Positions 1 through 11,051 of a stretch of 64,000 bases of DNA are shown here, in pieces. The stretch comes from Chitinophagales bacterium. Lineage in GTDB: Bacteria; Bacteroidota; Bacteroidia; Chitinophagales; Saprospiraceae. The first letter of the stretch is position 1; each line of letters opens with the position of its first letter. The stretch spans positions 1 through 64,000 of the forward strand of contig JAAFJY010000002.1 in the NCBI GenBank assembly GCA_013299105.1. The letters are read 5' to 3'. A program made the position numbers and the translations under genes. The notes below the pieces were generated by a model. That model ran no database searches. It was not told the origin of the DNA and worked only from the letters and a program-made list of their open reading frames with translations.

Positions 1-674
1 TCAGTGGTGGTAAGCGGGCAAAAGAGGGCTGTTTTTTAACTGTGCGGGCCATGTAATAAGCATTGTGCGGCAAAGTTCTTTGTACCCGTATCGCAGGATG
101 CACATTCTTAAAAAACACATAGGGGAGCCCTATTTATCATCTCTCTGGGAAGAAATGAGTCGAGGGGCCACTCGAACGGTAATTTCGAAACCATAAATTG
201 GCCATCTGGGGAATTGCTGAACGAAAAGTATACTCAAGTCTAATGTATTGGTTTTCAGCATAATGCACTTTTTCTTTTTTTCTTGACAAAAAAAGAAACA
301 AAAAAGTCAAGGGCTGTGATCAAATCCTGCGATTTTGCTTGAAAGTGCTGGCGGGAATCCACCAAACTCGCTCCTTCGTCGCTCAGACAGTGGTGGCTTC
401 TGATCCGCCGCGCTTTAAAGCGCCCTTTCGCAAAATCGGGATTTTCTCAAGGCCCATTTGGGCTCCGATCAAGTATCCGTAAAAAAGTTTGACTTTTTAC
501 ATCAGATTGGAGCCGCACCCATTAAAAAATCTGAGCGTCCCAAGCGTATGAACAGGAGCATGAGGAACCACAAATCTCCAGCGAGCCCCTAAATCATATG
601 TCGTATCTCGTATGTCGTCTATCGTATATCATTCATCCATGGGCCGAGAACTCACACAAGCCTAATTCCCCCTT
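1..674. other. Gene-free left edge
   Basis: I see no credible gene. The first 260 bases carry no recognisable element. The rest holds the candidate interspersed repeat listed separately, followed by a low-complexity stretch of TATCGTATGTCG-like words near 598-630. The next gene, on the minus strand, ends at 675, so this is sequence downstream of it. Confidence 0.6.
270..560. repeat. Candidate interspersed Bacteroidota repeat with hairpins
   Basis: The segment begins with a T/A-rich stretch in which CTTGAC (282-287) and GTCAAG (306-311) form an inverted repeat. GGCTCCGATC (461-470) faces GATTGGAGCC (505-514), and nested inside is an inverted repeat GTAAAAAAGT / ACTTTTTAC (479-500). I recall very similar TTCTTGAC-AAAAAAGAAAC sequences scattered between genes of many Bacteroidota, but could not check this here. 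There is only one copy in the window, so repeat status is inferred. Confidence 0.4.
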
Positions 675-2738
<2,064 letters not shown>

Positions 2739-2923
2739 TCAGCGAAATTACGCTAGAAACGCAAAGCAATGCAGCATGTTCAGCGTTTTTTACAGAAAAA
2801 ATGAACATAAAGGGCTGTAAATGCTCCACTAGGCGATAAAATGTTCCAGGTTTCGGGTAATCCTATTAAATTCAGGCGCAGAGCGCATGCTGAGCGCAGA
2901 CTTTATACCAAATCGTGCTGTTT

Positions 2924-4531
2924 ATGAAAAACCTAATCCTGACCTTCGCTCTTTTGGGCACTTTCCAGCTCTTGGCCCAAGACGAGCCCACTGATTTCCT
3001 CAGTGCTGAATTCCACAAAGGGCGACGCGAAGCATTGCGGGCGAGTATGCCCAAAAATTCAGTTGCCGTCTTTTTTGCCAATCCCGTGCGCAACCGCGCC
3101 AACGATGTGGACTACCTTTACCACCAGGATCCGAATTTTTACTACCTCACAGGCTACAAAGAACCCAATGCCATGTTGGTACTTTTTGCCGATCCACAAA
3201 CCGGGGCTGACGGAAAAACTTATACGGAGTTGTTTTATGCCCAATCCCGCGATGCCCGCCGCGAGCGCTGGGACGGCAAAAGGCTGGGGCCGGAAGGCGT
3301 AAAAGCCAAGCTGGGGATCGAACAAGCGTATGACCACCACGAGTTCAAAAACAGCACAGTCGAGTTCAAGAAGTTTGACAAAGTCCTGTTTTTTGACTTC
3401 AAAAACGACGCCCGCGATACGCCCGATGATGCCGACATCGTGGACCTGACCCAGCAATTTCGCGAAAAGGCGGGTATTCCGGCTAATTTCAACGGAGCCC
3501 GCGAAACGCTGTACAGCCAATTGCGCGGAGCGACGGAAGAAAATTTCAAGCAGGTAGCCGAAACCGTTTTTGCTCGCTATGGGCGCAATCCTGCCATGCG
3601 CAACGATGAGCATTTACAGGCTTTCATCAAGGCAAAAGATGGCAAAGAGGCCATGAAAGTGATTAAAAACATGCCTCAATTGCCCAGCAACCTCGACATG
3701 AGTTCCCTGAGTCCCAAGCTGGGCAAGTTGCGCATGGTCAAATCGCCAGAAGAAATGAAACTGCTGCGCAAGGCAGTGGAAGTCTCCTGCGTGGGCCAGG
3801 CTGAAGTGATGAAAGCCATGAACCCCGCCATGTCGGAAATGGAAATCCGAGGCATCCACGAGTATGTGTTCCGGCGTTATGGCTCGGAGTACGAGGGCTA
3901 CCCTTCGATCGTTGGTTCAGGGCACAATGCCTGTGTGCTGCATTATGTGGAAAACAACCGCCCCCGTATGGGCTCCGACCTGGTACTCATGGACTTGGGG
4001 GCCGAATACCGTGGTTATACTGCTGACATCACCCGTACCGTACCCGCCGATGGTACTTTTTCGCCTGAGCAAAAAGCCATTTATGAAATTGTGCTCGAAG
4101 CCCAGGAGGCGGCTTTCAAAGCCTGCAAGCCTGGCACCCCCATGCGAGAAACCACCCGCATTTGCCGCGAGGTAGTGGACAAAAGACTGGTCGAAATTGG
4201 GCTGGTCAAAGCTGGCGAGCAGCACGAATATTTCCCGCATGGAGTTTCACACCACATCGGCTTGGACGTACACGACCTCAGCGATGGTGGCCCCATGGCC
4301 GAAGGCGTGGTCATCACCGTAGAGCCAGGGGTATACATTCCGCCCAATAGCCCTTGCGACCCCAAATGGTGGGGCATTGGTGTGCGCATCGAAGACGATT
4401 TGCTGATCACCAAAGACGGGTATGAGTTGCTTTCCAAGTATGCGCCGAGGACCGTGGCCGAGATCGAAAAAATGATGGCCCTGCCCAGTCCTTTGGATGG
4501 CTATGCGTTGCCAAATTTGGATAAGAAGTGA
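2924..4531 (+). CDS. pepP: Secreted Xaa-Pro aminopeptidase (M24 family)
   Basis: This 535-residue M24B metallopeptidase removes N-terminal residues preceding proline. It starts with a signal peptide (MKNLILTFALLGTFQLLAQ), so it should act in the periplasm. An AMP_N domain with FFANPVRNRANDVDYLYHQD occupies roughly residues 25-180. The pita-bread fold has all five metal ligands: Asp in LVLMDLGAEY, Asp in YTADITRT, His in GVSHHIGLDVHD, Glu in ITVEPGVY and Glu in GVRIEDDL. I chose ATG 2924; an in-frame GTG three codons earlier is possible but leaves a poorer signal peptide. It is a single-gene unit. Confidence 0.93.
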   Translation: MKNLILTFALLGTFQLLAQDEPTDFLSAEFHKGRREALRASMPKNSVAVFFANPVRNRANDVDYLYHQDPNFYYLTGYKEPNAMLVLFADPQTGADGKTYTELFYAQSRDARRERWDGKRLGPEGVKAKLGIEQAYDHHEFKNSTVEFKKFDKVLFFDFKNDARDTPDDADIVDLTQQFREKAGIPANFNGARETLYSQLRGATEENFKQVAETVFARYGRNPAMRNDEHLQAFIKAKDGKEAMKVIKNMPQLPSNLDMSSLSPKLGKLRMVKSPEEMKLLRKAVEVSCVGQAEVMKAMNPAMSEMEIRGIHEYVFRRYGSEYEGYPSIVGSGHNACVLHYVENNRPRMGSDLVLMDLGAEYRGYTADITRTVPADGTFSPEQKAIYEIVLEAQEAAFKACKPGTPMRETTRICREVVDKRLVEIGLVKAGEQHEYFPHGVSHHIGLDVHDLSDGGPMAEGVVITVEPGVYIPPNSPCDPKWWGIGVRIEDDLLITKDGYELLSKYAPRTVAEIEKMMALPSPLDGYALPNLDKK

Positions 4532-4625
4532 GGAAAATGACTGGTGACATTCTTACTGGGGGATGGGTTTCCGCATTCAATGTTAACTCAATGTTAATTT
4601 TATGTAAATTTTAATTCAAAATCCA

Positions 4626-4633
4626 TACCTTTG
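4626..4633 (+). promoter_or_regulatory. Promoter -7 box TACCTTTG
   Basis: TACCTTTG is a perfect match to the Bacteroidota -7 consensus TAnnTTTG. No good TTG is visible 17-23 bases upstream, so the -33 element is weak. The box lies directly before an in-frame ATG at 4638, which would sit at or before the transcription start. This favours the ATG at 4671 as the real start. Confidence 0.5.
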
Positions 4634-4670
4634 GGGCATGGCGGGCACAATTCCCCGGCTTAACCCGAAC

Positions 4671-5819
4671 ATGAAAAACTACGTTAAGCTGCCTGACGCG
4701 GATCAGGTGAAACTTATTCGGCATTACCTCGACCAAGAAAAAGGGCTGTTTTTTTACTTTCGGCACATGTGCCTGCGCATGCAGGACCACTTCAGCACCC
4801 TTTTGCCCTTGGATAAAATGCCCAAGGTGTTCATCCACGGCAATCCGCATACCGAAAACTATGTAATTACCGAACGTGGAGCTGGCATGGTCGATTTTGA
4901 CCGTTCGCGGATCGGGCCTTATGCTTGGGACGTAGTACGCTTTTTGTGCTCTCTTTCGCTCAAACGCGCCGACACCAGTACCCCTTTTCTCTCTGCGCCC
5001 GTGTTGGAGTATTTTCGGGAAGGCTACATGCGGGGTTTTGAACTACACAAAACACCTTACAAAGAGGTATCCAAAACTGTGGACAAAGCCAATTTCGACA
5101 TCTGGTACCCCAGCACCCGCGAGTACCTAGAAGCAGAGGTGAAATGGGCCAAGGAAATCCACAAGTCGCCCCTAAAACCCAACAACAAGGCCGTTCAAAA
5201 AATCCTGGAAAGCTACCTGAAAAGCCGCAACGAAGAAGCCTTACTGAAAACCTACCGTGTAGAAATGGTGGGCAAAGCCAAAGGCACTTTCGGCAACAAG
5301 CGACTATTGTTGGTTTTAGACCCTAAACAGGCCAGTGCCGATAAAATCTTGCTAGAACTCAAAACGGTGTACCAGGATGCCGATATGCCTCATTTTTTCA
5401 ATCCGCACCGCCACCACGGCCTGCGCATGATCAAGGCTTCGGACCTTTATGCTCCACAGGTTGAGCAGCGCCTGGGCTATGCCACCTACAAAGGCCAAGA
5501 GTATTGGGGGCGTCAAATCCCACCTTCCAGTGCCAAAATCAAAAACAAGCTCAACGAATTTGAACAGGTCGATATCGCCTATTCGGTAGGCACACAATTG
5601 GGTCGTGCGCACCGCAAGTCTTTGCAAAAAGGGGCCAAACCCGATGCTTTGTTCAAGCATTTCCTACAAAATTATGACCTCTTCATCGGCATTGGCTTGC
5701 AAATGAACCAAGAACTGATCCAGGGTCATCACAAATACATTGAGCTGTACCACCATAAATTGAGCGCATTAAGGGAGGACCAAGCGGAAGCCGAGCACCT
5801 CACACTCACCACCCATTGA
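4671..5819 (+). CDS. DUF2252 family protein
   Basis: This is a 382-residue protein of DUF2252, a family with a kinase/aminoglycoside-phosphotransferase-like fold and no established reaction. The catalytic-loop-like motif is VFIHGNPHTENYVI and the metal-loop-like motif is GMVDFDRSRIGPYAWDVVRFL. Start choice: a -7 box covers 4626-4633, so MKNYVKLPD at 4671 is preferred over MAGTIPRL at 4638. No signal peptide or membrane segment is seen, so it should be cytoplasmic. The next gene begins four bases after the stop, suggesting one transcript with the TauE/SafE permease. Function is unknown. Confidence 0.82.
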   Translation: MKNYVKLPDADQVKLIRHYLDQEKGLFFYFRHMCLRMQDHFSTLLPLDKMPKVFIHGNPHTENYVITERGAGMVDFDRSRIGPYAWDVVRFLCSLSLKRADTSTPFLSAPVLEYFREGYMRGFELHKTPYKEVSKTVDKANFDIWYPSTREYLEAEVKWAKEIHKSPLKPNNKAVQKILESYLKSRNEEALLKTYRVEMVGKAKGTFGNKRLLLVLDPKQASADKILLELKTVYQDADMPHFFNPHRHHGLRMIKASDLYAPQVEQRLGYATYKGQEYWGRQIPPSSAKIKNKLNEFEQVDIAYSVGTQLGRAHRKSLQKGAKPDALFKHFLQNYDLFIGIGLQMNQELIQGHHKYIELYHHKLSALREDQAEAEHLTLTTH

Positions 5820-5822
5820 TCC

Positions 5823-6560
5823 ATGAATGGCATTGCTTTGGCATTGCTGGCCTTTGGGGTTGGCTTGGCAGCGGTCATTTCGGCTTTGTTTGGTTTGGCT
5901 GGGGGGACCATCGTATTTGCATTGCTGAGTTGGACATTCGACGCCAAGCAGGCCATTCCCTTGCACGCTGCGGTACAGGTGGTTGGCAATTTGTCGCGTT
6001 TTGGGGTCTTTTGGCAGCATATCCACTGGCGGGTAGTGGGTTTATTTTCCATTTTACTCATTCCTGGAGCTTGGCTGGGAGCTTTATTTTATCAATGGTT
6101 CAATCCTGATTTAATCAGCCTATTGGTAGGCATTTTTATTTTGCTCAGCTTGTTTTTGCCCGAAAAAAAACGGCAAAATAGCCCAAACTGGGTATTGGTA
6201 GGCATTGGTTTCTTGTCCAGTTTTTTGGGCATGATCGTGGCTGTTACGGGCCCTTTTATTGCCTCGTTTTTTGTACTCAATCAGCTCAGCAAAGAAGACT
6301 TGGTTGCTACCAAGTCGGTTTGTCAGGCCATGACCCAAATTGTCAAGACCCTGGTTTTTTCCCTGAGTGTAGGGTTCCAATTTGACGTTTATGGCCACAT
6401 ACTATTGATTATGGGCATCGCTACCATCTTAGGCACTTTAGCTGGCAAATTTTTATTGGCTAAAATGAGTGAGCAACATTACAATGTACTCAATCGTGGC
6501 TTGCTGGGACTGATTGGCAGCCTGATGATTGCTGGCGTGTTGTGGAAATGGGCGCAGTAG
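5823..6560 (+). CDS. TauE/SafE family membrane permease
   Basis: This is a 245-residue integral membrane protein with about eight hydrophobic segments in the usual two-halves arrangement of TauE/SafE (DUF81). Glycine-rich ALFGLAGGTIVFAL and HAAVQVVGN in the first half are echoed by SSFLGMIVAVTGPFI in the second. Family members export sulfite, sulfoacetate or related organosulfonates, but most are unassigned and the substrate here cannot be read from the sequence. It follows the DUF2252 gene with three bases between stop and start and probably shares its transcript. Confidence 0.85.
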   Translation: MNGIALALLAFGVGLAAVISALFGLAGGTIVFALLSWTFDAKQAIPLHAAVQVVGNLSRFGVFWQHIHWRVVGLFSILLIPGAWLGALFYQWFNPDLISLLVGIFILLSLFLPEKKRQNSPNWVLVGIGFLSSFLGMIVAVTGPFIASFFVLNQLSKEDLVATKSVCQAMTQIVKTLVFSLSVGFQFDVYGHILLIMGIATILGTLAGKFLLAKMSEQHYNVLNRGLLGLIGSLMIAGVLWKWAQ

Positions 6561-6757
6561 GGTTCAATTTATCTCCGTATCTTTCGCTGCCTTTTTGGCC
6601 GATTTTGTGTTGCTAAACGCCTGCTCATCTCTGGCACAATCCTTGTCATGACTATAGTACATCATTCATGCGCTGCATCAATGGATAAAAACGACAGGTT
6701 TGACGCTAAAACCATTACCTTGTCGCGCCATTTTGACAGCTGTTGAAAAGTTAGCGC

Positions 6758-6788
6758 TTGAAAGTATTGGAAATTTTATTTATCTTTC
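6758..6788 (+). promoter_or_regulatory. Putative lon promoter
   Basis: TTG at 6758-6760 is followed after exactly 20 bases by TATCTTTC (6781-6788), which matches seven of eight positions of TAnnTTTG. This is the expected Bacteroidota sigma-ABfr layout. It implies transcription from about 6793 and a leader of roughly 165 bases that includes the deleted repeat copy. Confidence 0.45.
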
Positions 6789-6797
6789 GTTCCTGAG

Positions 6798-6861
6798 GAC
6801 GCAAAAAATAGGGTAAACGGATTTGGGTTTAGCAAATTTGTTCACCGTATTTTGGCTCAAA
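6798..6861 (-). repeat. 132-bp hairpin element, internally deleted copy
   Basis: Both ends of the element match the full copies: ACGGATTTGGGTTTAG from one arm and TTTTGGCTCAAAT from the other. The central ~75 bases are missing. The junction TTTAG/CAAAT shares the bases AG with both parents, consistent with deletion across a hairpin by short homology. It lies in the predicted lon 5' untranslated region. Confidence 0.6.
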
Positions 6862-6960
6862 TCCCAATTGACGAAATGTTTCTCTTTTCCACTTCTTTTC
6901 AACTTTCAACCTTTCAACCTTTCATCTTACTCAACCCCCAAATCCTTCAAATACAATCAA

Positions 6961-9381
6961 ATGTTTGATAGCATAATGGCCAATAGAAATTTAGACGATG
7001 ACAATGACTTTCTCCCAATCATGGGTCTGGGAGAGGACGACGGCATTTTGTCTGATTTGGAATATCCTGGCACATTGCCGATTCTGGCACTGAAAAATAC
7101 GGTTCTGTATCCTGGTGTAGTCACGCCCATCACCGTAGGGCGCGACAAGTCGATTCGAGCAATCAATGAGGCTTACGACAAAGATCGCTTGATTGGAGTA
7201 TTGTCCCAAAAGGATGTCGACGTCGAAAATCCTCATACCGAGGACTTGTTCAAAACCGGGACGGTTGCCCATATTTTGAAGTTGTTGCGCATGCCTGATG
7301 GCTCCATCACCGCTATTTTGCGGGGGCAGAAGCGCTTCAACCTGATCAACATGAGGCAAGAAAGCCCCTACATGGAGGGCGAAGTTGAAATTTTGGACAA
7401 TCCGCCAAAAGATGAAAGCCTGGAATTTGAAGCCCTGATTTCCAGCATCATGGACCAGGCGCAACGCATCATCGAGCTTTCGCCCAACATCCCGCAGGAG
7501 GCAATGAACATGCTCCGGGGCATCAAGGACCCTGCGTTTTTGCTTAATTTTATTTCCAGCAACCTCAATACTAAGCTCGAAATCAAACAGGAAATCCTGG
7601 AAATGAACGACTTGCAGGAAAAAGGCCACCTGGTATTGCGCGAAATGCAGACCCAACTGCAAATGCTGGAACTGAAAGACAGCATCGAAAACCGAGTGCG
7701 CGGAGACCTAGAAAAACAGCAGCGCGACTATTTCCTCAACCAGCAACTCAAAACCATTCAGGACGAGTTGGGTCAAAATCCCCAGGAAGAAGACATCAAA
7801 AACCTGGAAAGAAGGGCTTTGGACAAAGTTTGGCCTGAGGTGGTGACCAAGCATTTCGACAAGGAAATTGCCAAAGTACGCCGCATGAACCCCCAGGCAG
7901 CTGAGTATTCAATCCAAGTCAATTACCTGGAAGTGATGCTCGATTTGCCCTGGCAGCAATACAGTGAGGAAAAAATTGACCTCAAAAAGGTCAAAAAAAT
8001 CTTGGACAAAGACCATTTTGGCTTGGAAAAAGTCAAAGAGCGCATCTTGGAGCACTTGGCAGTGTTGAAACTGAAAGGCGATTTCAAAGCGCCGATCCTC
8101 TGTTTAGTTGGCCCTCCAGGCGTGGGTAAAACCTCCTTGGGCAAGTCAATTGCTAGGGCTTTGGACCGCGATTTTGTGCAAATGTCCTTGGGTGGTATTC
8201 ACGATGAAAGTGAGATTCGTGGCCACCGCAAGACGTACATCGGGGCTATGCCCGGCCGCATCATTCAGTCGCTCAAAAAAGCGGGTACGGGTAATCCCGT
8301 GTTTTTATTGGATGAAATCGACAAAATAGGACGCGATTTTCGGGGCGACCCTTCTTCGGCTCTGCTTGAGGTATTGGACCCCCAACAAAACGACCATTTT
8401 TACGACAATTACCTGGAGTTGGATTACGACTTGTCGAAAGTCTTGTTCATTGCCACCGCCAATGGCCTGAGCACCATCCAGGCACCCTTGCTCGACCGCA
8501 TGGAGATCATTGAAATCAGTGGTTATTCTTTGGAAGAGAAAGTAGAAATTGCCAAACGCCACCTCATCCCTGAGCAGTTGGCTGCGCATGGTTTGGGCGG
8601 CTCGCAGGTGAAAATCGGGGTAAAAGCCCTGAAAAAAATCATCCAAGAGTATACTCGTGAGTCGGGTGTGCGCTCACTCACCCGCCAGTTGGCCTCAATC
8701 ATGCGCCATACCGCTAAAAATGTGGCGATGGAAGAAGCGATCTCCGGCGAAGTGAACGAAGAGGATCTGCAAAAAATCATGGGCATCCCCATCTATTCAT
8801 CGGAATTGTACCAGGAAAAACAAGTGCCTGGCGTAGCAATTGGACTGGCCTGGACCCAAATGGGCGGTGAGATTCTGTTTGTAGAATCCAGTCTAAGCAA
8901 AGGCGGGGGCCGTCTGCAACTTACGGGCAACCTGGGCGATGTAATGAAGGAGTCAGCGACCACCGCCCTCAGCTACATCAAAGCACATTGCCAGGATTTG
9001 GGCTTGGAGCCCGAGACTTTGGAAAGGCAAGACATCCATATCCATATTCCCGAAGGCGCAATCCCCAAAGACGGACCTTCAGCGGGCGTGACCATGCTTA
9101 CTGCGATCACTTCAGCCTTCACCAGGCGCCCTGTGAAGTCATTTTTGGCCATGACCGGTGAAATCACCCTGCGCGGTAAAGTGTTGCCCGTTGGTGGCAT
9201 CAAGGAAAAAATTCTAGCTGCCAAACGTGCAGGCTTGAAAGAAATCATCCTCTGCAAAGTGAACCGCAAGCACGTAGAAGAAATCAATGCCAATTACATC
9301 CAGGGCCTCAAATTCCATTACGTGGAAACAATGAAAGACGTGCTGGATTTGGCTTTGGAGAAGAAAGCGAAGAGAGGTTGA
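6961..9381 (+). CDS. lon: ATP-dependent Lon protease
   Basis: This is an 806-residue cytoplasmic Lon. The N-terminal substrate-binding domain begins [16 protein letters not shown]. The AAA+ module has Walker [10 protein letters not shown] (about residue 384) and Walker [11 protein letters not shown] (about 446). The C-terminal protease domain has catalytic Ser707 in [11 protein letters not shown] and Lys750 in [11 protein letters not shown], 43 residues apart as in E. coli Lon. ATG 6961 is chosen because the frame upstream reads through a repeat; ATG 6976 (MANRN) is an alternative. It is monocistronic and followed by a strong terminator. It degrades misfolded and regulatory proteins. Confidence 0.97.
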   Translation: MFDSIMANRNLDDDNDFLPIMGLGEDDGILSDLEYPGTLPILALKNTVLYPGVVTPITVGRDKSIRAINEAYDKDRLIGVLSQKDVDVENPHTEDLFKTGTVAHILKLLRMPDGSITAILRGQKRFNLINMRQESPYMEGEVEILDNPPKDESLEFEALISSIMDQAQRIIELSPNIPQEAMNMLRGIKDPAFLLNFISSNLNTKLEIKQEILEMNDLQEKGHLVLREMQTQLQMLELKDSIENRVRGDLEKQQRDYFLNQQLKTIQDELGQNPQEEDIKNLERRALDKVWPEVVTKHFDKEIAKVRRMNPQAAEYSIQVNYLEVMLDLPWQQYSEEKIDLKKVKKILDKDHFGLEKVKERILEHLAVLKLKGDFKAPILCLVGPPGVGKTSLGKSIARALDRDFVQMSLGGIHDESEIRGHRKTYIGAMPGRIIQSLKKAGTGNPVFLLDEIDKIGRDFRGDPSSALLEVLDPQQNDHFYDNYLELDYDLSKVLFIATANGLSTIQAPLLDRMEIIEISGYSLEEKVEIAKRHLIPEQLAAHGLGGSQVKIGVKALKKIIQEYTRESGVRSLTRQLASIMRHTAKNVAMEEAISGEVNEEDLQKIMGIPIYSSELYQEKQVPGVAIGLAWTQMGGEILFVESSLSKGGGRLQLTGNLGDVMKESATTALSYIKAHCQDLGLEPETLERQDIHIHIPEGAIPKDGPSAGVTMLTAITSAFTRRPVKSFLAMTGEITLRGKVLPVGGIKEKILAAKRAGLKEIILCKVNRKHVEEINANYIQGLKFHYVETMKDVLDLALEKKAKRG

Positions 9382-9387
9382 GTAGTT

Positions 9388-9430
9388 GAGACGACCTGAC
9401 GATTCATGTTTCGTCAGGTCGTCTCATTTT
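9388..9430 (+). terminator. Rho-independent terminator of lon
   Basis: A perfect 15-bp stem pairs GAGACGACCTGACGA (9388-9402) with TCGTCAGGTCGTCTC (9411-9425), with an 8-base loop, followed by ATTTTG. It starts seven bases after the lon stop codon. Confidence 0.9.
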
Positions 9431-9539
9431 GTGAGATGGGCTGTACCCACCGTTGACGTATTTCACCTTTTCAGGGCCATTTTTTAGAAAATTCAATCGC
9501 AAACTCCAACGAGCACTTCTTCTCAACTCCTAAACTAAT

Positions 9540-10349
9540 TCACCAAATCTGGTAATGCTCCAACTGAATGCTCTCTTGGTAAAACAAGCGCGTGGTTTCC
9601 TCAAAAGATTGGGTATAATCCGACACATAGAAACGGTGGGGACGCTTTTTCTCTGGATTGAGCAAGTCATTTTGGCCCAATTTACGGGCTACTTCCTCGG
9701 CCACAATGTGCGTAGAGTCGAATATTTTGACCTTGTGTGCAAAATATGCTTCGATATCAGTCCGAATCAACGGATAGTGCGTACAAGCCAAAAGCAAGGC
9801 CTCAATGGCCTCAAAACCAGGATGCGAAAGATAAGTATCCAAAATGGCTTTGCTGGCCTGGTTGTGTACAAAGCCTTCCTCGATCATTGGCGCGAGCAAG
9901 GGCGTGGCCAGGGATTCTACTTGCAAGGTGGGTTGCAGGCGGTGCAATTGCTTGTCGTAAATGCCAGAGCGGACGGTAGCCTTGGTGGCGATGTAGCCTA
10001 CTTTGGAAAAATTTTGTTCAGCAGCTGCCGCCACCAGTGGGTCGACAACATTGACAAAAAGGGCTTGTTCGCGGAAAAACTCCAGCAGCACATCGTAGGC
10101 CACAGAGGAGGCCGAGTTGCAGGCAACCACGATCATCTTGCAACCCTGGTCGAGCAAAAACTTGCTGATGCGCAGGCAATAGTAACGAATGGCATCGGCG
10201 GACTTGTCGCCATAGGGCAAGTGGGCCGTGTCGCCAAAATAGATCAATTCTTCATTGGGCAATTCACGAACAATGGCATTGGCAACCGTTAGGCCACCAA
10301 TGCCAGAGTCAAAAATCCCAATGGGTTGGGATGGCTTGGTCTTGGACAC
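9540..10349 (-). CDS. murI: Glutamate racemase
   Basis: This 269-residue enzyme converts L-glutamate to D-glutamate for peptidoglycan. Motifs are IGIFDSGIGGLTVA at the N terminus, YFGDTAHLPYG, the first catalytic cysteine in VVACNSASS and the second in LLACTHYPLI. The start is GTG at 10349; no ATG lies in frame before an upstream stop at 10374. It is 40 bases downstream of an OmpH gene on the same strand and probably shares its transcript. It is a housekeeping cell-wall enzyme. Confidence 0.95.
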   Translation of the reverse strand: MSKTKPSQPIGIFDSGIGGLTVANAIVRELPNEELIYFGDTAHLPYGDKSADAIRYYCLRISKFLLDQGCKMIVVACNSASSVAYDVLLEFFREQALFVNVVDPLVAAAAEQNFSKVGYIATKATVRSGIYDKQLHRLQPTLQVESLATPLLAPMIEEGFVHNQASKAILDTYLSHPGFEAIEALLLACTHYPLIRTDIEAYFAHKVKIFDSTHIVAEEVARKLGQNDLLNPEKKRPHRFYVSDYTQSFEETTRLFYQESIQLEHYQIW

Positions 10350-10389
10350 AAAAAATGCTTGACAGTTGAGCTTTTACACTCACTTGATT

Positions 10390-10896
10390 TTAAACGCCCA
10401 ATTTCTTTTTCACCATTGCAGAGACATCCATTGCTGAATCGAAATGCAGCAACACGCCTTGGTCAAAGATGTACTGGTAGCCATTTTCAGAGGCAACAGC
10501 TTTGATGGCAGTGTTGATTTCGTCCATGATGGGCTTCAGCAGTGCTTCACGCTTGTCTTGCAGTTGCTTCATCATGTCCTGCTCGTAATCGAGGATTTTC
10601 TGGCGTTCTTCTTCCAGTTTTTTCTCCGTTTCTTCCTGAATTTTGGGTGGTACTTCACCAGCTTCCACTTTTTTCTGGAATTCGGCAACTTTGGTTTGGA
10701 AAGCAGTGACCATATCCTGGCCTTTCTTCTGCAATTGCTTTTGGAAAGCTTCCAGGTCCGTGTCGGCTTGCTTTACTTTTGGAAGTTCGGCCATGAGTGC
10801 AGCGGAGTTCAGGTAGCCAAATTTCTGGGCATGAGCACCAAAGCTCAGCAGCAGCGCTACCAACATCATTCCGCTAATCTTCACAAGTCTGTTCAT
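10390..10896 (-). CDS. OmpH/Skp-family periplasmic chaperone (copy 1)
   Basis: This is a 168-residue OmpH-family protein. It has a signal peptide (MNRLVKISGMMLVALLLSFGAHAQ) and then KFGYLNSAALMAELPKVKQAD. A long Lys/Glu/Gln-rich coiled coil covers about residues 45-125, and the C terminus is GYQYIFDQGVLLHFDSAMD. Skp-like proteins hold unfolded outer-membrane proteins in the periplasm. I chose ATG 10896; nine further upstream codons do not improve the signal peptide. A second OmpH gene lies upstream on the same strand. Confidence 0.88.
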   Translation of the reverse strand: MNRLVKISGMMLVALLLSFGAHAQKFGYLNSAALMAELPKVKQADTDLEAFQKQLQKKGQDMVTAFQTKVAEFQKKVEAGEVPPKIQEETEKKLEEERQKILDYEQDMMKQLQDKREALLKPIMDEINTAIKAVASENGYQYIFDQGVLLHFDSAMDVSAMVKKKLGV

Positions 10897-10937
10897 TGTT
10901 GTCACTATTTCAATTTGGTACAAAATGCCGTTAGAAT

Positions 10938-11017
10938 CACCTTTTGCCTTAGAAAAGGCTTCAGGTGAGGACTTTTGGCCCGCAAAAGTAGTATTTTTTG
11001 CATTCTGCGGGCCAAAA
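10938..11017 (-). promoter_or_regulatory. Hairpins between the two ompH genes
   Basis: A perfect 12-bp inverted repeat pairs TTTTGGCCCGCA (10973-10984) with TGCGGGCCAAAA (11006-11017) across a 21-base loop. A second weaker hairpin pairs TCACCT...GCCTT (10938-10951) with AAGGC...AGGTGA (10956-10969). On the minus strand the strong hairpin lies after copy 2 and before copy 1, without a long U tract. It could be a processing site, a weak terminator or an expression-ratio element. Confidence 0.5.
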
Positions 11018-11051
11018 CTGGGATATTAGTATTTGAGCTAAAATCGCTCTC

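Larger units (their letters stand above)
6561..6960. other. lon upstream region
   Basis: This is a 400-bp gap. The first 190 bases hold nothing I recognise. The remainder holds the putative lon promoter, an internally deleted copy of the 132-bp hairpin repeat, and a pyrimidine-rich leader. An open frame continues upstream of lon from a TTG at 6823, but it runs through the repeat and is not protein-like. Confidence 0.6.

Noticed and set aside
9555-10292. 245-codon plus-strand open frame opposite murI
   Set aside because: It is a shadow of murI, which has both catalytic cysteines and full length.
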